Assembly (NCBI GenBank): GCA_028274465.1
Contig: CM051457.1
Location: 56,084,425-56,148,424 of the forward strand
Origin: Plantago ovata
Lineage: Eukaryota; Streptophyta; Magnoliopsida; Lamiales; Plantaginaceae
Direction: 5' to 3'
DNA length: 64,000 nt
Part shown: positions 1-11,483 of the stretch, piece by piece
Numbering within the stretch: position 1 is the stretch's first letter
Layout: each line of letters starts with the position of its first letter
Translations under genes and position numbers: made by a program
The notes under the pieces: generated by a model
The model's database searches: none
The model's input: the letters and a program-made list of their open reading frames with translations, nothing else
Told to the model about the DNA's origin: nothing

Positions 1-142
1 ACTTAACTTAAAAATAATCATGATATGTTCTTATGAAAAAATACATACTTTCTTCGTCCAATAATAAGTGTAACACTTGATTTCGTTGACTTTTTCGATT
101 GTCATTTTGACCTTAAATTATTCTTAAATGACAATATATAAT
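1..142. other. Left flank of Tat-A; possible Stowaway-like MITE end
   Basis: AT-rich sequence with no gene. Around positions 48-75 it reads like the end of a Stowaway-type miniature element (a run resembling the common plant 'CTCCGTCC.ATAATAAGTGT' motif). I could not find a matching second end, so this is only a suggestion. The last five bases (138-142, ATAAT) are the left target-site duplication of Tat-A. Confidence 0.35.
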
Positions 143-643
143 TGATATGGGTACAAGTGGTACGCCTCTCGAAGTAATATCTCCCCCCGAACTCAACACC
201 CCTCGAACGGGAAGTATCTCGTCGCGTCGCACCCCTCGAACGGCATAGTCCCGGAGAAGTAAAGGGACCGAAACGGTATCCTCCCGTCGAACAAACCAGG
301 GGACTCGAACACCCTCCCTCTCGTACAAGTCCATGTTCTCAGTCCGGCTAGCTCCTTGAAGTCAATAAGGGAGGGCCCACTCCGTATCCTATAAATATAT
401 CCTCATTTATTACACTTGCGCATTCAATTCTCGTCTCGTTTATGCTAACCCTATCGAAAATACTCTCAACATTGAGTTGCCGGACGGCCTAACTCCGGTA
501 GGCTGTTCTCAGATCACCTCCCCTTACTTTTCCCCGGTTTTGCAGGTACACCTTCCCCACGTATACTCTAAATACTCTGTCCATCCGCTTCAATGGACCG
601 AGAGATGATGTCTTAGTCCTATAAACGGGATTTGCCCTCATCA
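143..643 (+). repeat. Tat-A 5' LTR
   Basis: Starts TGATATGGG and ends CCTCATCA; 501 bp. It contains the promoter (TATA box at 390-399) and is followed after two bases by the primer binding site. Rich in TCGAA motifs like the rest of the element. Confidence 0.95.
390..399 (+). promoter_or_regulatory. TATA box of Tat-A 5' LTR
   Basis: TATAAATATA. Transcription is expected to start about 30 bases downstream, defining the R region. The same box is in the 3' LTR at 11731-11740. Confidence 0.7.
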
Positions 644-645
644 TC

Positions 646-664
646 TTGGCGCCGTCTGTGGGAA
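646..664 (+). promoter_or_regulatory. Primer binding site of Tat-A
   Basis: TTGGCGCCGTCTGTGGGAA begins two bases after the LTR. The TGGCGCCG start is the tRNA-primer site commonly seen in plant Tat/Athila elements. Confidence 0.85.
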
Positions 665-679
665 ATTGTAACAAAAGCC

Positions 680-2251
680 ATGGGAAAACGGAAAGCGATG
701 AAGCAGCCGGAAGCCACCACACGAGACCAAGAAGACCCCCCGACTGATCCAAAGGACGTGGATGACGTTACTAACAAGACTAGCTCAGAGCGGGAAGAGG
801 ACGAAGCAACCCCAGAACCTTCTCCGTCCGCCTCTCCTTCCCCCTCGAGAGCCACCTCAACGCAACCCCCGACCAGGGTTGAGCCTCAAATCTTGATGAC
901 AGAAGGGCAACTAACCAAGCTCGTACGAAGCGTGTGCGAGAATGTTGTTGACAAGCGCCTCCCGCCAAAGAAGCCGGCGGAAACCACCTCCGCCCGGAGC
1001 CACCACGGCCACTCCCCTCAGAAGAAAAGACCTACAGAAAGTGTGTCCGCTCGAAGCTACACCAAATTGCCTACATCGAAGGAGAAATCCCCGGGAAGCA
1101 TCTCTACTCGAAACGAAAGGCCTAAAGGAGTGTCAAAACCGGCGGGGAAGCGGTATGACTACACCCCCCGAAGCACGGGGGAGACCTGTACGGGGAGCTC
1201 AGTCGTAACACCCCGCGGAAAAAGTTCGAGCCTCAAAGGAAAGGGGGTGGCACGGGAGCACAATCCTCACACCCGCTCCCTTTACTCAATACCCGAACGC
1301 GCAATCGACATATCGGACGACGACTCCGATTTTGACCGGAAAGCGCTCGAACGGAAAAAGGCAAAGTACGAGGAATTGCTCCGAGATCATGACCGAAGAA
1401 AGGAAGAAGCCCGAAAACATAAGAAACCTCGTCATGACTCAGACGACCTACGAAGAAGGGACGAAAGAGAAGCCCGGAAATATGAAGCCCTTCGAGAGTC
1501 AACGGGAAGAAAAAAGGGCCTAGCACCTAACCCCTTATCTCTTAGACTGATGAGCCACTCGATTCCTACGGACCGAAAAATACCCAAGAACTTACCCAGA
1601 TACTCGGGCATAACATGCCCCCATGAACATCGGGTTAGGTTCGAAAATGTCATGCAAACCTATGGCCACGACGAAAAAGGAATGACCATCGTCTTCCCTG
1701 GGACCCTCGAAGGAGTAGCTACCGAATGGTACTACAACATGCCTGAAGGATCAATCCGGTCCTATGCCGACCTCATGCATGCTTTCCTCGGACATTTCAC
1801 TGATTACAAAAAATCTCGGCAATCGAGCAGCTGCTTGCAAGACATAATACAAAAGAAAGATGAGCCCCTTCGACGTTGGTGGCAAAGGTTCAACGCGGTA
1901 GCTCTACAAGTAGACGACCATCCCATGAATTTTCGAAGGCAAGCCCTCTTCACCAACACTCGAAACCGTGGCCTGGCCTCGGAAGTCTCTAGGGAAAAAC
2001 CCGAGACCGCGGAAGCACTATCCACCATAGTGAACAAGTATATCGAAGAGGAAAGAATGACCAGAGAGGCCAAGCTAGCCTTCGAAATTTCCCCTGTCCG
2101 AGGAAGAGAGGTCACGCCCCCAAGAGAACCAAACCTCGCAAAGACCCGGCCTCATGTCAAAGAGGAAAGGGATCGAACCCGAGACATTCAAAGGGATCGA
2201 ACCGCCAGTGACAAACGTCCCTCCACTCGAAGAAATCTCAAACCAATTTGA
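680..2251 (+). CDS. gag: Tat-A Gag (N-terminal and capsid part)
   Basis: Structural protein of the retrotransposon particle, about 524 residues from the ATG at 680, the first ATG after the primer site in this frame. The first 280 residues or so are charged and low in complexity (Ser/Pro/Lys/Arg and Glu-rich, with coiled-coil-like KAKYEELL stretches). The Retrotrans_gag-type capsid region follows, around nt 1615-2080, recognisable from ATEWYYNMPEGSI and the following FLGHF. The frame ends at TGA 2249-2251. The same frame then continues into the zinc knuckle (YCKFH...GHDTDRC, 2351-2400) and pol. The stop therefore separates capsid from nucleocapsid, which is odd. A CGA-to-TGA change at a methylated CpG is the simplest explanation (inference). 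Confidence 0.85.
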   Translation: MGKRKAMKQPEATTRDQEDPPTDPKDVDDVTNKTSSEREEDEATPEPSPSASPSPSRATSTQPPTRVEPQILMTEGQLTKLVRSVCENVVDKRLPPKKPAETTSARSHHGHSPQKKRPTESVSARSYTKLPTSKEKSPGSISTRNERPKGVSKPAGKRYDYTPRSTGETCTGSSVVTPRGKSSSLKGKGVAREHNPHTRSLYSIPERAIDISDDDSDFDRKALERKKAKYEELLRDHDRRKEEARKHKKPRHDSDDLRRRDEREARKYEALRESTGRKKGLAPNPLSLRLMSHSIPTDRKIPKNLPRYSGITCPHEHRVRFENVMQTYGHDEKGMTIVFPGTLEGVATEWYYNMPEGSIRSYADLMHAFLGHFTDYKKSRQSSSCLQDIIQKKDEPLRRWWQRFNAVALQVDDHPMNFRRQALFTNTRNRGLASEVSREKPETAEALSTIVNKYIEEERMTREAKLAFEISPVRGREVTPPREPNLAKTRPHVKEERDRTRDIQRDRTASDKRPSTRRNLKPI

Positions 2252-5200
2252 TACCCCCAAAGACAAGTCTTCACCCTCTTCGAAAAAACCCCATTCCTTC
2301 GATGGCCAAGAAAGCACAAGGAAACACACGCCACTAAAAGTTCGGAGGACTATTGCAAGTTCCACAAGCAAATGGGCCACGACACCGACAGGTGTATCGA
2401 ATTGAACATAGAGTTGGAACGGATAGTTACGAACGGTTTGGGCGAAGAGTACACCGATGGTAATGGGGTCCTACTGGTACGTCCCGTCGAAAGGAGGAAA
2501 TCCGAAGTAATCCGACCCCCTCCTGTTCTACCACCATTGCCGATGCAATCGGAAGTATATCGTGATTCCCGCGGACAAAGTGAAGAGAACCTTGACAACG
2601 AACCAATTTTCGATGAAATTCGATACATAGCCGGAGGACCTACCGGAGGCGATTCTCGAAGGGAGAGAAATCGCACGGCGCGAAGAATGCGGAATGCTTA
2701 CGCAGAAAACTCCCCTACGTTCAACGTAGGAAACCTCGAAGTGCAAAGGCAAGCGCTTGTGTTTGATGAGTCTGACATCCCTCCACCCGAGACCACTCGA
2801 AATCAAGACCCCAACTTCCCCCTTGTGGTTTCGATGGTAATCTCAGGTTTTCCGGTAAGAAAGATTTTGGTAGACACCGGGAGTTCGGTCAACGTCATAA
2901 CTGTCGCGACTCTGAAAAAGATGAAGATCGAAGGGCAAGGTTTCTCAGAAGTTTCGACCCAGTTATCCGGATTTGGGGGGGCCGTGGTCAAACCTTTTGG
3001 AACCATTTGGTTGGTGACCTCTTTGGGGACCAAACCCTCTAAGGCCACCTACAATTGCCAGTACGTTGTGGTCGATGCCCCCATGGGATACAACGTCCTA
3101 TTCGGAAGACCTGGTTTAAACCAATTTCAAGCGGTCGCATCCACCTATCACATGAAGTTAAAATTCCCCACGGACGGGGGAGTAGGCGAAGTCTTGGGCG
3201 ACCCAAAAGAGGCTTGGGAGTGCTATTGTGCATCTGCCCAACCAAAAACCAGAACACCCGGAGAAGATCCTGTCGAAACATCGTCCTCATCGAAACAGCG
3301 ATATGTGGAGCGAACCGAAAATCCGCCCCCCTCGAAGAAGCAGTGCATGGTAGTCGACGAGGACCGCTTCGATTTTCCTTCGAGCCCCTCAGAAGAACGA
3401 CTCGAACCATGTTCAGAAGTAAGAGACCTCGAGTTGTTCGACGACATATTCGGCCGGACCACAAAGATAGCAACCGACCTCTCCGAAGATCTCGAACTAG
3501 CCCTGATAATTTTCTTAAAGGCTAATGTGGACGTCTTCGCCTGGGGCACCACGGATTTGAAAGGCATCGACCCTCGAATCATTGTACATCGCCTCAACGT
3601 GGATCCCAAAGCCAAACCCATCAGCCAAAGACAGCGAAATTTCAGCAGGGAAAAGAACTTGATCATTGATGAAGAAGTGTCCAAGCTACTAAGGGCAGGT
3701 CATATCCGCCCCACCAAATTCTCAGATTGGCTTTGTAACGTCGTATTAGTAGGCAAAGGGAACGGGAAATGGCGAATGTGCAACGACTTTACGGACCTCA
3801 ACAAACATTGTCGCCGAGACCCCTACCCCTTACCCCGAATCGACCAACTGGTAGACTCAACAGCGGGGGCGGAAAGAATGAGCTTCATGGATGCATTTCA
3901 GGGATACTATCAAGTCCCCATGGCCCGTGATGATGTGGACAAGACAGCATTCGTCACCCATTCCGGCGTCTTCTCCTTTAAAGTCATGCCTTTTGGGCTT
4001 CGAAATGCCGGGGCCACGTACCAGCGACTAGTCAACATGATGTTCGAACAAGAAATCGGGCGGACCATGGAAGTCTACGTAGACGACATGCTAGTCCGAA
4101 GCCTCGAAGCAAAAAACCACGTCGAACATCTAAACAGGTGTTTCGACATCTTGAGGAAGTTCGGGATGAAGCTCAACCCATCGAAATGCACATTCGGAGT
4201 AAAAGGCGGAAAGTTCTTGGGGTACATGGTCACACAAAGGGGGATCGAAGCGAACCCGGATAAAATCAAAGCTGTCTTGGATTTCCCTAGCCCCCGAAAT
4301 ATCAATGAAGTACAGAAGTTAGTCGGGCGAATAATCGCCTTGAGCCGATTCATCGCGAGATCCGGAGAGAAAAGCCTACCATTCCTCAAAGTACTCCGAA
4401 ACAGCAAAAATTTCGAGTGGGGCGAAGAAAGCGAAAAAGCATTGATGGATCTAAAAGACCACCTATCGAAGCCTCCATTGCTATCGAAACCAAGAGAAGG
4501 AGATACTCTTTACCTGTATGTGGCCATCTCCAACGAAGTAATCAGCTCAGTACTAGTAAGGATCGAAGGCAACCACCACCAACCCATCTACTATTTGAGT
4601 AAGGTCCTCACCAAGGCGGAGATCAACTATCTTGACATAGAGAAACTTGCGTACTGTGTAGTGCTGGCTTCAAGACGCCTCCGCCCCTATTTTCAAGCTC
4701 ATGAAATAGTGGTTCTGACATCCCATCCTTTGAAGCGAATACTCGGGAAACCCGACCTTTCGGGGCGACTGGTCAAGTGGGCCGTCGAACTCATGGAATA
4801 CTCCATCGAATTTCATGCACCAAATGGCAAAAAAGCCCAGGTAATCGCCGAATTTTTTCTAGGCGTCAAGGAAGACATCGAGCACATCCATGCCCTCGAA
4901 GAAGCACAGAAAGGACAAAACATGGAGCCACGTTGGGAAGTTTATGTCGACGGTTCCTCTACAAGAGGGCAAGGAAGAGTGGGAATCCATATGACAGACC
5001 CCTCGGGTGTCGAACTAGACTTCGCAGTGCGATTAGCTTTTCCAGCTACCAACAACGAAGCCGAGTACGAAGCCGCCCTCATAGGCCTCCGCCTCTCCTT
5101 CGAAGGGGGTGCGAAGCACATACGCTTGCATACCGACTCACAATTGGTAGCACAGCAACACTCGGGAGCCTTCGAAGCCAAAGAAGAACCGATGAAGCTA

Positions 5201-6863
5201 TACCTTGCCGAGTTAAAAAGCACCATCCTCAAATTCCAAAGCGTCGAAATAATCCAAATATCTCGAACGCTCAACAGAGCCGCAGATAGTCTTGCCAAAT
5301 TCGGGAGTTCGTCACAAACGATCGCCACCCGACAGGTATGCACCAACCTCAAGTGAATAGACTCGTGGAAAGCGAATCTACTTACAAAATTTTTTACCTC
5401 ATAATTATCAGGTCACCCTCATGACGGTCCAACGACCCACCATAGGGGAGAACAAGCTCAAAAGGAAAAGGGAAATCGACGTTAACACTCTTGACTCTGA
5501 CTCCGACCCCGAATGGTTGGCAGATATCAAGGTAGAAAACTCGAAAAAAACACTCCACAAAGCTTCCTAGATAATTCGACCTCCTACCGAACGGAAGGAA
5601 TTTCCTATCGAAAGAAAACTCACCCCCACTTGTGGGAACGTTTTTTCTATTTTTCAGTTGTACAAGCAAGGAGTGATCCCAACAAACCGAGCAGAAGCAA
5701 GGCGAATACAAAGGAGAGCTCAATATTTCCTTTGGGATGGATCGGACCTTTACAAAAGATCCTTCGACGGGCCCCATCTCAAGTGCGTGAATAAACAGGA
5801 AGCCCAACAACTCCTCGAAGAAGTGCATGCGGGTAGTTGTGGAAATCATTCAGGAGGACGAGCGCTAGCCCAAAAAATTCGTAGACAAGGCTTTTATTGG
5901 CCGACCATCATCAAAGACTCGAAAGCCCGGACCAGGAGATGCGACGAGTGTCAGAGGTTCGCCCGAAATAGCAAAGCCCCCGGAGAACCTATGATCCCTA
6001 CGCCGATTTCTTGCCCCTTCGATAGGTGGGGAATCGACATTGTTGGAAAACTTCCCACCTCCACCAACCAGAAGAAATTTTTGATAGTCGCAGTGGAGTA
6101 TTTTTCCAAATGGGTCGAAGCAGAAGCGGTGTCGAAAATTACCGAGGGAGTGGTGAAAAGCTTCATCTGGAGAAACATCATTTGCAGATTCGGACTCCCC
6201 CGAGTCTTAGTATCGGACAACGGAGCGCAATTCACCGGCAAAAAAATCCAAGCATGGTGCCTCGAACTAGGCATGAAACAGAGTTTTACTTCGATCGGAC
6301 ACCCCCAAGCCAACGGCCAAACTGAAGTCACCAACCGAACCATAGTGGAGAATCTCGAAAAAAGATTGGGCCACTCGAAAGCTGATTGGGCGGACGAATT
6401 ACATGGAGTACTTTGGGCGTATCGAACTACCCAGAGAACCGCCACGCGAGAAACCCCCTTTTGTATGGTCTACGGATCCGAAGCTGTCATCCCATGTGAA
6501 ATCGCAGTCGAATCCCTTCGAGTCAAGGAATACGACCCCCAGCTCAATGGAGAAGCCAGAGCTCTAGAACTCGACATGCTCGACGCAAAAAGGGAAGAAG
6601 TGAGAGCCCGGGTGTTAAGGTATCAAGCCATGATGACTAAAGCCTACAACAAAAACCTCATCAGAAGGAGCCTCAACGTAGGAGACTTGGTATTGCGAAA
6701 AGCCAACATACTCGAGAATGTGGGAAAGCTCCAAGAACCTTGGAAGGGGCCCTATCGAATCACTGCAGCACTATCGAACGGAAGCTATAGGCTCGAAGAC
6801 CTTGAAGGGAAGAAAGTGGACAGACCTTGGAACATCAAAAACCTAAGGAAATATTACTCTTAG
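2252..6863 (+). CDS. pol: Tat-A Gag zinc knuckle and Pol (PR-RT-RH-aRH-INT), interrupted by two introns
   Basis: Polyprotein for proteolysis, reverse transcription and integration. The reading frame is open in three blocks: 2252-5335, 5412-5531 and 5658-6863. In order: a CCHC-like knuckle (2351-2400); an aspartic protease with DTG at 2873-2881; RT with YVDD at 4076-4087; the usual RNase H (about 4500-4850); a second, archaeal-type RNase H starting near 4931 (WEVYVDGSS, NNEAEYEAALIGL); an integrase zinc domain (about 5815-5960); the DDE core (Asp near 6035, SDNGAQF near 6212, Glu near 6320); and a C-terminal tail ending in WNIKNLRKYY. The two RNase H domains are characteristic of Tat elements. 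The blocks join in frame only if 5336-5411 and 5532-5657 are removed, and both have GT-AG ends. There is no ATG at the block start, so expression needs readthrough of the TGA at 2249 or a fused precursor. Confidence 0.9.
5336..5411 (+). other. Predicted intron 1 in Tat-A pol
   Basis: 76 bp. Donor CAG|GTATGC at 5336 and acceptor TTATCAG ending at 5411. It contains an in-frame stop (TGA at 5354-5356). It lies in phase 0, directly after the second RNase H. Removing it keeps the frame and opens a 120-bp middle exon (5412-5531, 40 codons). Confidence 0.75.
5532..5657 (+). other. Predicted intron 2 in Tat-A pol
   Basis: 126 bp. Donor AAG|GTAGAA at 5532 and a strong acceptor with a T-rich tract (TTCTATTTTTCAG) ending at 5657. 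Phase 0. After removal the reading frame enters the conserved linker before the integrase zinc domain (block opening at 5658). Confidence 0.75.
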
Positions 6864-7404
6864 GAAAGTTCGAGGAACACATATGCGAACGAGGCAAATG
6901 TCAACTCCCGAACAACCTCTTTTGTAAAACATTCCCCCTACCATACCACCTTAAGGGTCGTCAATGAAATGGGGGACGACATGTTTTTTCCTTAATGAAA
7001 CAACTTTTGTTATTAATGTTTTCTCATAACATTTCTATCAAAGTATAAATGCGAAAAATTTGCCCTCGTTTTTCCGGAACTCCATCGACGGATAGGAACT
7101 TCGAAATACGACATATAAATTATAGCAAGGGTCCGAAAAAACCCAAGGGAAAGATACAAGGGATGCTCCATTCGACGGAAAAGTAATCCTTAGTTGAAAC
7201 CCACCCCTCGAAATATCTTCCTTTCGAGATGAGGGCTATGATTGTATAAAAACGGTCCGACGGGATCTAACTTATCAAGCATACCACCCGATTGCCCGTC
7301 GAAAATAATAGTAAGCGACTAACTTTCGATAGGTGAATAAAGAGTACTATAAATTATTTCGACGGAAATAAGTTATCATTACACTCAAAAATTACTAGCC
7401 CTTA
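6864..7404. other. Tat-A non-coding region after pol
   Basis: About 540 bases with no open frame worth reporting, between the pol stop and the hairpin repeats. Probably the start of the long Tat 3' untranslated region. Confidence 0.6.
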
Positions 7405-7672
7405 ATGTCCGAGAAGGCATCCGAAACCAGAGGCGAATTTCTCGTAAATTTTTCAAGAGGCGAACTCCTATCGAAATTTTCGACAAGGAGAGGTGAACTC
7501 CTCTCGAAATTTTCGACAAGAAGAGGCGAACACCTCAACCAATCTTCGGCTAAGGAGGGACGAGTCCCTCTCGAAATTTTCGGCTACGAAAGGCGGACTC
7601 ACCTTTCGAAGTTGTAGTCCCTAACGTTCGAAAGAGTATCTGAAACCAGGAGATGCGAATTTCTTGTGAAAA
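7405..7672. repeat. Tandem hairpin-forming repeats in Tat-A
   Basis: About five degenerate units of roughly 33 bp, each with a GGCGAACTCC-like core followed by TCGAAATTTTCGACAAG. Each unit has short inverted arms around the core, and the arms differ between units while still pairing (GAGAGG/CCTCTC, GAGG/CCTC, GAGGGAC/GTCCCTC, AAAGG/CCTTT). A second copy of the leading motif (GAAACCAG.GAGATGCGAATTTCTTG) lies at about 7638-7668. The region can be read as an open frame on the + strand, but that is a by-product of the repeat. Confidence 0.7.
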
Positions 7673-7959
7673 CAATGAATCAAAACAAGTCATCAACAAC
7701 GTTCGAAGCTCAAAAGAAACCTGGAGTACATTCACAAGTACCAAGTTATCCAAAGGTCATCCATCGAAAAGTCAAAAGCCGAAAGGATTCACCTGGGCCA
7801 AAACCAATCGAAAAGGCCCAATCGAATCCCTCCTTCAAATAGTTCGAGGGTATCAAAAGATTGTCAAAATAGAAACTTGTCCGAGATTGCAAGAGCCGAA
7901 TCGAAAATAAAAACGAGAAGTATCCAAAGTTACATCAACTAACTTGGCATACCAAGTCT

Positions 7960-10662
7960 TCAAGGTTGGTTTTGCTGTTCGCCACCAAGGGGATTACTTC
8001 GAGCCGTATCATGGAGGCTTTCATCGCCAAGGAAGAACTGGGCAAGGGAGTCGAAGTCGCGGTAGGAGACGTTCGATAGGTTGACCCCGGCGGAAGTCAG
8101 CTCAAGATTACCCAACTCGCATAACGGAACAACCCACGAAGGAGTGGGAGGCGGGGCTAAAGGAGCAGCTTCGTCAGGGTGGACAACGGCGAAGAATTCC
8201 TCCTTCCGGAGGGTCTCATACATAGTCTCCTCGTCCACCGGTTTTCCATCATCCCCAAGTACCGGAGCACTCACCGGATCTTTCATTTCCTCATCTTTTT
8301 CGAGATCTACAACCCCCACCGGACTGAAATCAACGGGCAATTTCCCCCCGAACTTGAGTTGAGCGATTGTCTTGTCGCGACCTCGAATCATAGCCTCCGC
8401 ATCCCTCTTGCTCAGAAGATAAGCACAAGATCCAGAATCGGCGAAATCCTTGACCGCCTCCACCCTCGAATATTTGCCCCTCTTAAAAAGCTCCTCACGA
8501 GTCTTTCGAAGCGCAGACTCGAATCCATCCTTCTCCTTCGATAGTTGACCGACCTTAGCCACCAAGTCGGCGTTCTTACCCTCTATCACCGAAATGATCT
8601 CATCCTTCGACGCGGTCTGCCCTCTCAGCTTGGCTATCTCATTGCGAGCTTCCAGTAGTTCGGCCTCTTTCCTCGAAAGTTCATCTCGCGCCCGTTCCTT
8701 CGAAAGTCTCTCCTCCCTTAAACGATCGTCGAAGCCCTCACAAGAACGGATTCGTTTCTCCATACGACTATCCATGTTCTTGGCAACAGTCATCATCTAC
8801 GAAAAAGCAAAAATTTAGCTATCGAAATTTGCACATGGATATCCATATTCGAACAAGGATATCGAAACAAGTGGGAACGAACCACGAAGTACAGAAAGTT
8901 AACATTCGAAAGGAAGAAAAGAAGTTACCTGCATCTGCAAAGAAGCGGCCTTGAGCTGAATTTCACCATCAGAAAGTCTGTCCAATTCGACCTGATCACT
9001 CCGCGAAATCATCAAATTTCGCCACTTCAAGCCAGCCGCGGGGTCATGAAAAAAGGAAACTTCTTCGAGGCCCTCTCCAACTGTTCGAGTACCAGCAGTC
9101 CTCCTCGAACCCTCCGGACGATCGGGAGAATCTTGGAGTTCGATAACATCCCTCACCACCGTTTCGACCCAGCTTCAGTTCGGTACCTTTTCCTATGACC
9201 GGATGCGGAGCTCTGCGCGCGTTCCGGGTGAACCAAGGAAGTTGTGCGTTCCGAGGCCCGGGTCTCATCCGAACCCTCCACCCGGTTCGAAGGAACGGGG
9301 TTCACACCCACCAACCCCGGACCACCTTCCTCTCCTACGGGACCCGGAGCCTCAACGTTTCTGGCATTCGGATCGGGGACCAAGTGAGGGAAATCACCCG
9401 CATCAATAATATTTGACACATTGTGCGGGCGTTCCTCTGAGTACTTCGCCACGGAATTTTTGTTCGCTAGCGATAGCGCCTTCCTAGCAAGAAATTCGGC
9501 TGACAGCTTCATCCAGTAACCTGCAAAAAATCCGTTCGATAGTTAGAATAGTTCGAAGGCATACAAATTTCGATAGATACTTAAAGTTGCAAAATTTTAA
9601 AGTAGCAAAAGACTCAGATTTCGACTCACCTAAGTCTCGGATGTTCCCTCGAATCTCTGGCTCCACCGAAGAAACACCCGCAAGATACAAGATGGGTTCG
9701 ACCAAGAGACTATAGGGGATTATCCGATCCTCGAGTCGAAATCCCTTATACTCATCCGCCCATTGGGCTCGATTCTCTAAACCGGCTACCTCACCATCAT
9801 GACGGCGCCATAAACGCAAAGTAGGAACCACGCCCGGAGTACCATCCGTGTTCGCCGGCATGCGAACGAAAACGTACCGTCTTTTATACCCGGCGCCATG
9901 TGACGACTGAAATTTGGTAAAGAGTTCGTAACCGGGCACGGGCGTGAAGTAATAGAAACACCCCCCATCCTTACCTTGGCACATGTTAAAAAAGTGGAGG
10001 AAGTTTGAGGCGGTAACTAACCGGTTTATGGACTTACACCATACACAGAAGGCAATTACACATCCTACGGCATTCGGTAGGAGTTGCGTCGGACACAAAC
10101 CCAAATTGTTCAGAATATGGACAACCCCATCACAAATGGGGAACCTAAATCCATGTTCCAGAGCCTGAACGGTAACGGCGACACAGTCCGTAGGGGGGGC
10201 GTACATCCTATCATCCAGACCCGGTACAATAACCTCGTAGTCGCCCGGAATGCCAAATCGATGATACAGTGAATCTGCTTCTTTTCGACGAACGGAACTC
10301 ACATCATTCAACAATTTTTGATCCGAGTTAGTCTCCGTAACAATTTGGTTCGGGGCCCCCGCCTCACCCACCTGCTCTTCGATAGGAGGGTTTACGGCTT
10401 CTTCTTCGACAGGAGAACCGGCCATCGAATAAATGGTTCGACTCCTTAATACGAGCCTAGAAAGAGAGCTTAGCCCCTTTTTGGAAGGATGAGCTGAGGG
10501 ACCTCCAACAACCTGGTTCGAGGGTAAAAAGGGGTTCGAATCAGAACGAGGAAGGGAGCTACTATCTCTACCTAAAGAGTTCGATCTCTTATTAACACTA
10601 AATGAATTTTCGGAGTTCGAGTCGTCACCGGCACCGGGTTGGACATTGTTTCGTTTCGGCAT
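7960..10662 (-). CDS. Tat-A antisense gene, putative gypsy-type transposon protein (PF04195-like), three exons
   Basis: A gene on the strand opposite to gag-pol, between pol and the 3' LTR. Exon 1 is 10662-9630 (ATG at 10662-10660; donor TTAG|GTGAGT), exon 2 is 9520-8929 (acceptor TTTTTTGCAG; donor CAG|GTAACT) and exon 3 is 8796-7960 (acceptor TTTTCGTAG). Both joins keep the frame. Exon 1 encodes a globular domain with FPICDGVVHILNNLGLCPTQL and GGCFYYFTP, the type catalogued as 'putative gypsy type transposon' (PF04195, from memory). Exon 3 encodes a long Glu/Lys/Arg coiled coil, then an acidic tail. Exon 2 needs a frame change near 9153-9160, so this copy may carry a frameshift there. Function is unknown. 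Grande/Retand-type elements also carry antisense genes. A probable 5'UTR intron is 11098-10675. Confidence 0.75.
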
Positions 10663-11483
10663 CCTTACAAAAAGCTACCAAAAGGAACAGTCAGTATGAA
10701 CCCAACCCGGAACCAACCAAGATTATCGAAACACAAAAGACGGACATTCCGGCATCGAAACGTAAGGGAATTACGAAGCATATCAAAAGCTTACTCTACC
10801 AAAGTTACCCAAGTAAGAGTCTAGGAGACCCAACCGGAGCTCCACCCGAAAACCCAAAACCAATTTTACGAAAGTATTCAAAGCATACCGACAAGAAGGG
10901 AAAAGCGAAAGCAAGACAACCACGACATCTAACGATTCGGAATTAAGCCCCCCAAGAGGAGACCCATAAAACCCATTGAACCAAAAGGAGAAAAACAAGC
11001 ATGAAACAAGCAAAATCTAGAAGAAATCGACTTGAAAGAAGAGTGCATATTCCAAAAATCCTCGAAAGATAAACCGAAGAAGAAAGCAAGAAGCGTACCT
11101 GCAAGTGTTAAGGCAGCACGGCGGCGTAATTTCCGGGCAAAAAGCCGGTGACGATCGGCGTTCCAAGCAAACGAAAAAGGAAAGAAAGTGAAAAAGCGAA
11201 AGAAGACGGAAGAAAAATTATGGGAAGTGAGGAAAGAAGAGGGAAACTAGGGCTTTTTACTTCCCCATCAATAATGACGGTTCAAGAGCCGAGACGCGTG
11301 AATGTCACGCTCCGATCCGATCCAGACACGTGGAACCGTAGTAATGACCCTTAGAGCGAAATTACCCACCTACCCTCCTCTACCCTCATTCGAAATTTGG
11401 ATTCCCGCTTGTACCCTTCGGATCCATACTTCGAAACTTTCGATGGATTCCCTACTATCATCCATCGAAACTTGGGAGACTCA
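10663..11483 (-). promoter_or_regulatory. Leader and upstream region of the Tat-A antisense gene; 3' end of Tat-A internal region
   Basis: No coding frame. On the minus strand a donor (CTTGCAG|GTACGC, intron starting at 11098) and an acceptor (TGGTAG, ending at 10675) would remove a 424-bp intron just before the ATG. Tat-B has a 5'UTR intron in the same relative place. I saw no clear minus-strand TATA box. The purine stretch just before the 3' LTR (around 11473-11480, TTGGGAGA) is the likely polypurine tract for + strand synthesis. Confidence 0.5.

Noticed and set aside
632..679. Earlier start for Tat-A Gag
   Set aside because: The upstream codons lie in the LTR end and primer site and there is a proper ATG at 680.
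7430..7620. CRISPR array
   Set aside because: Repeats are degenerate, adjacent without unique spacers, and the DNA is plant nuclear.
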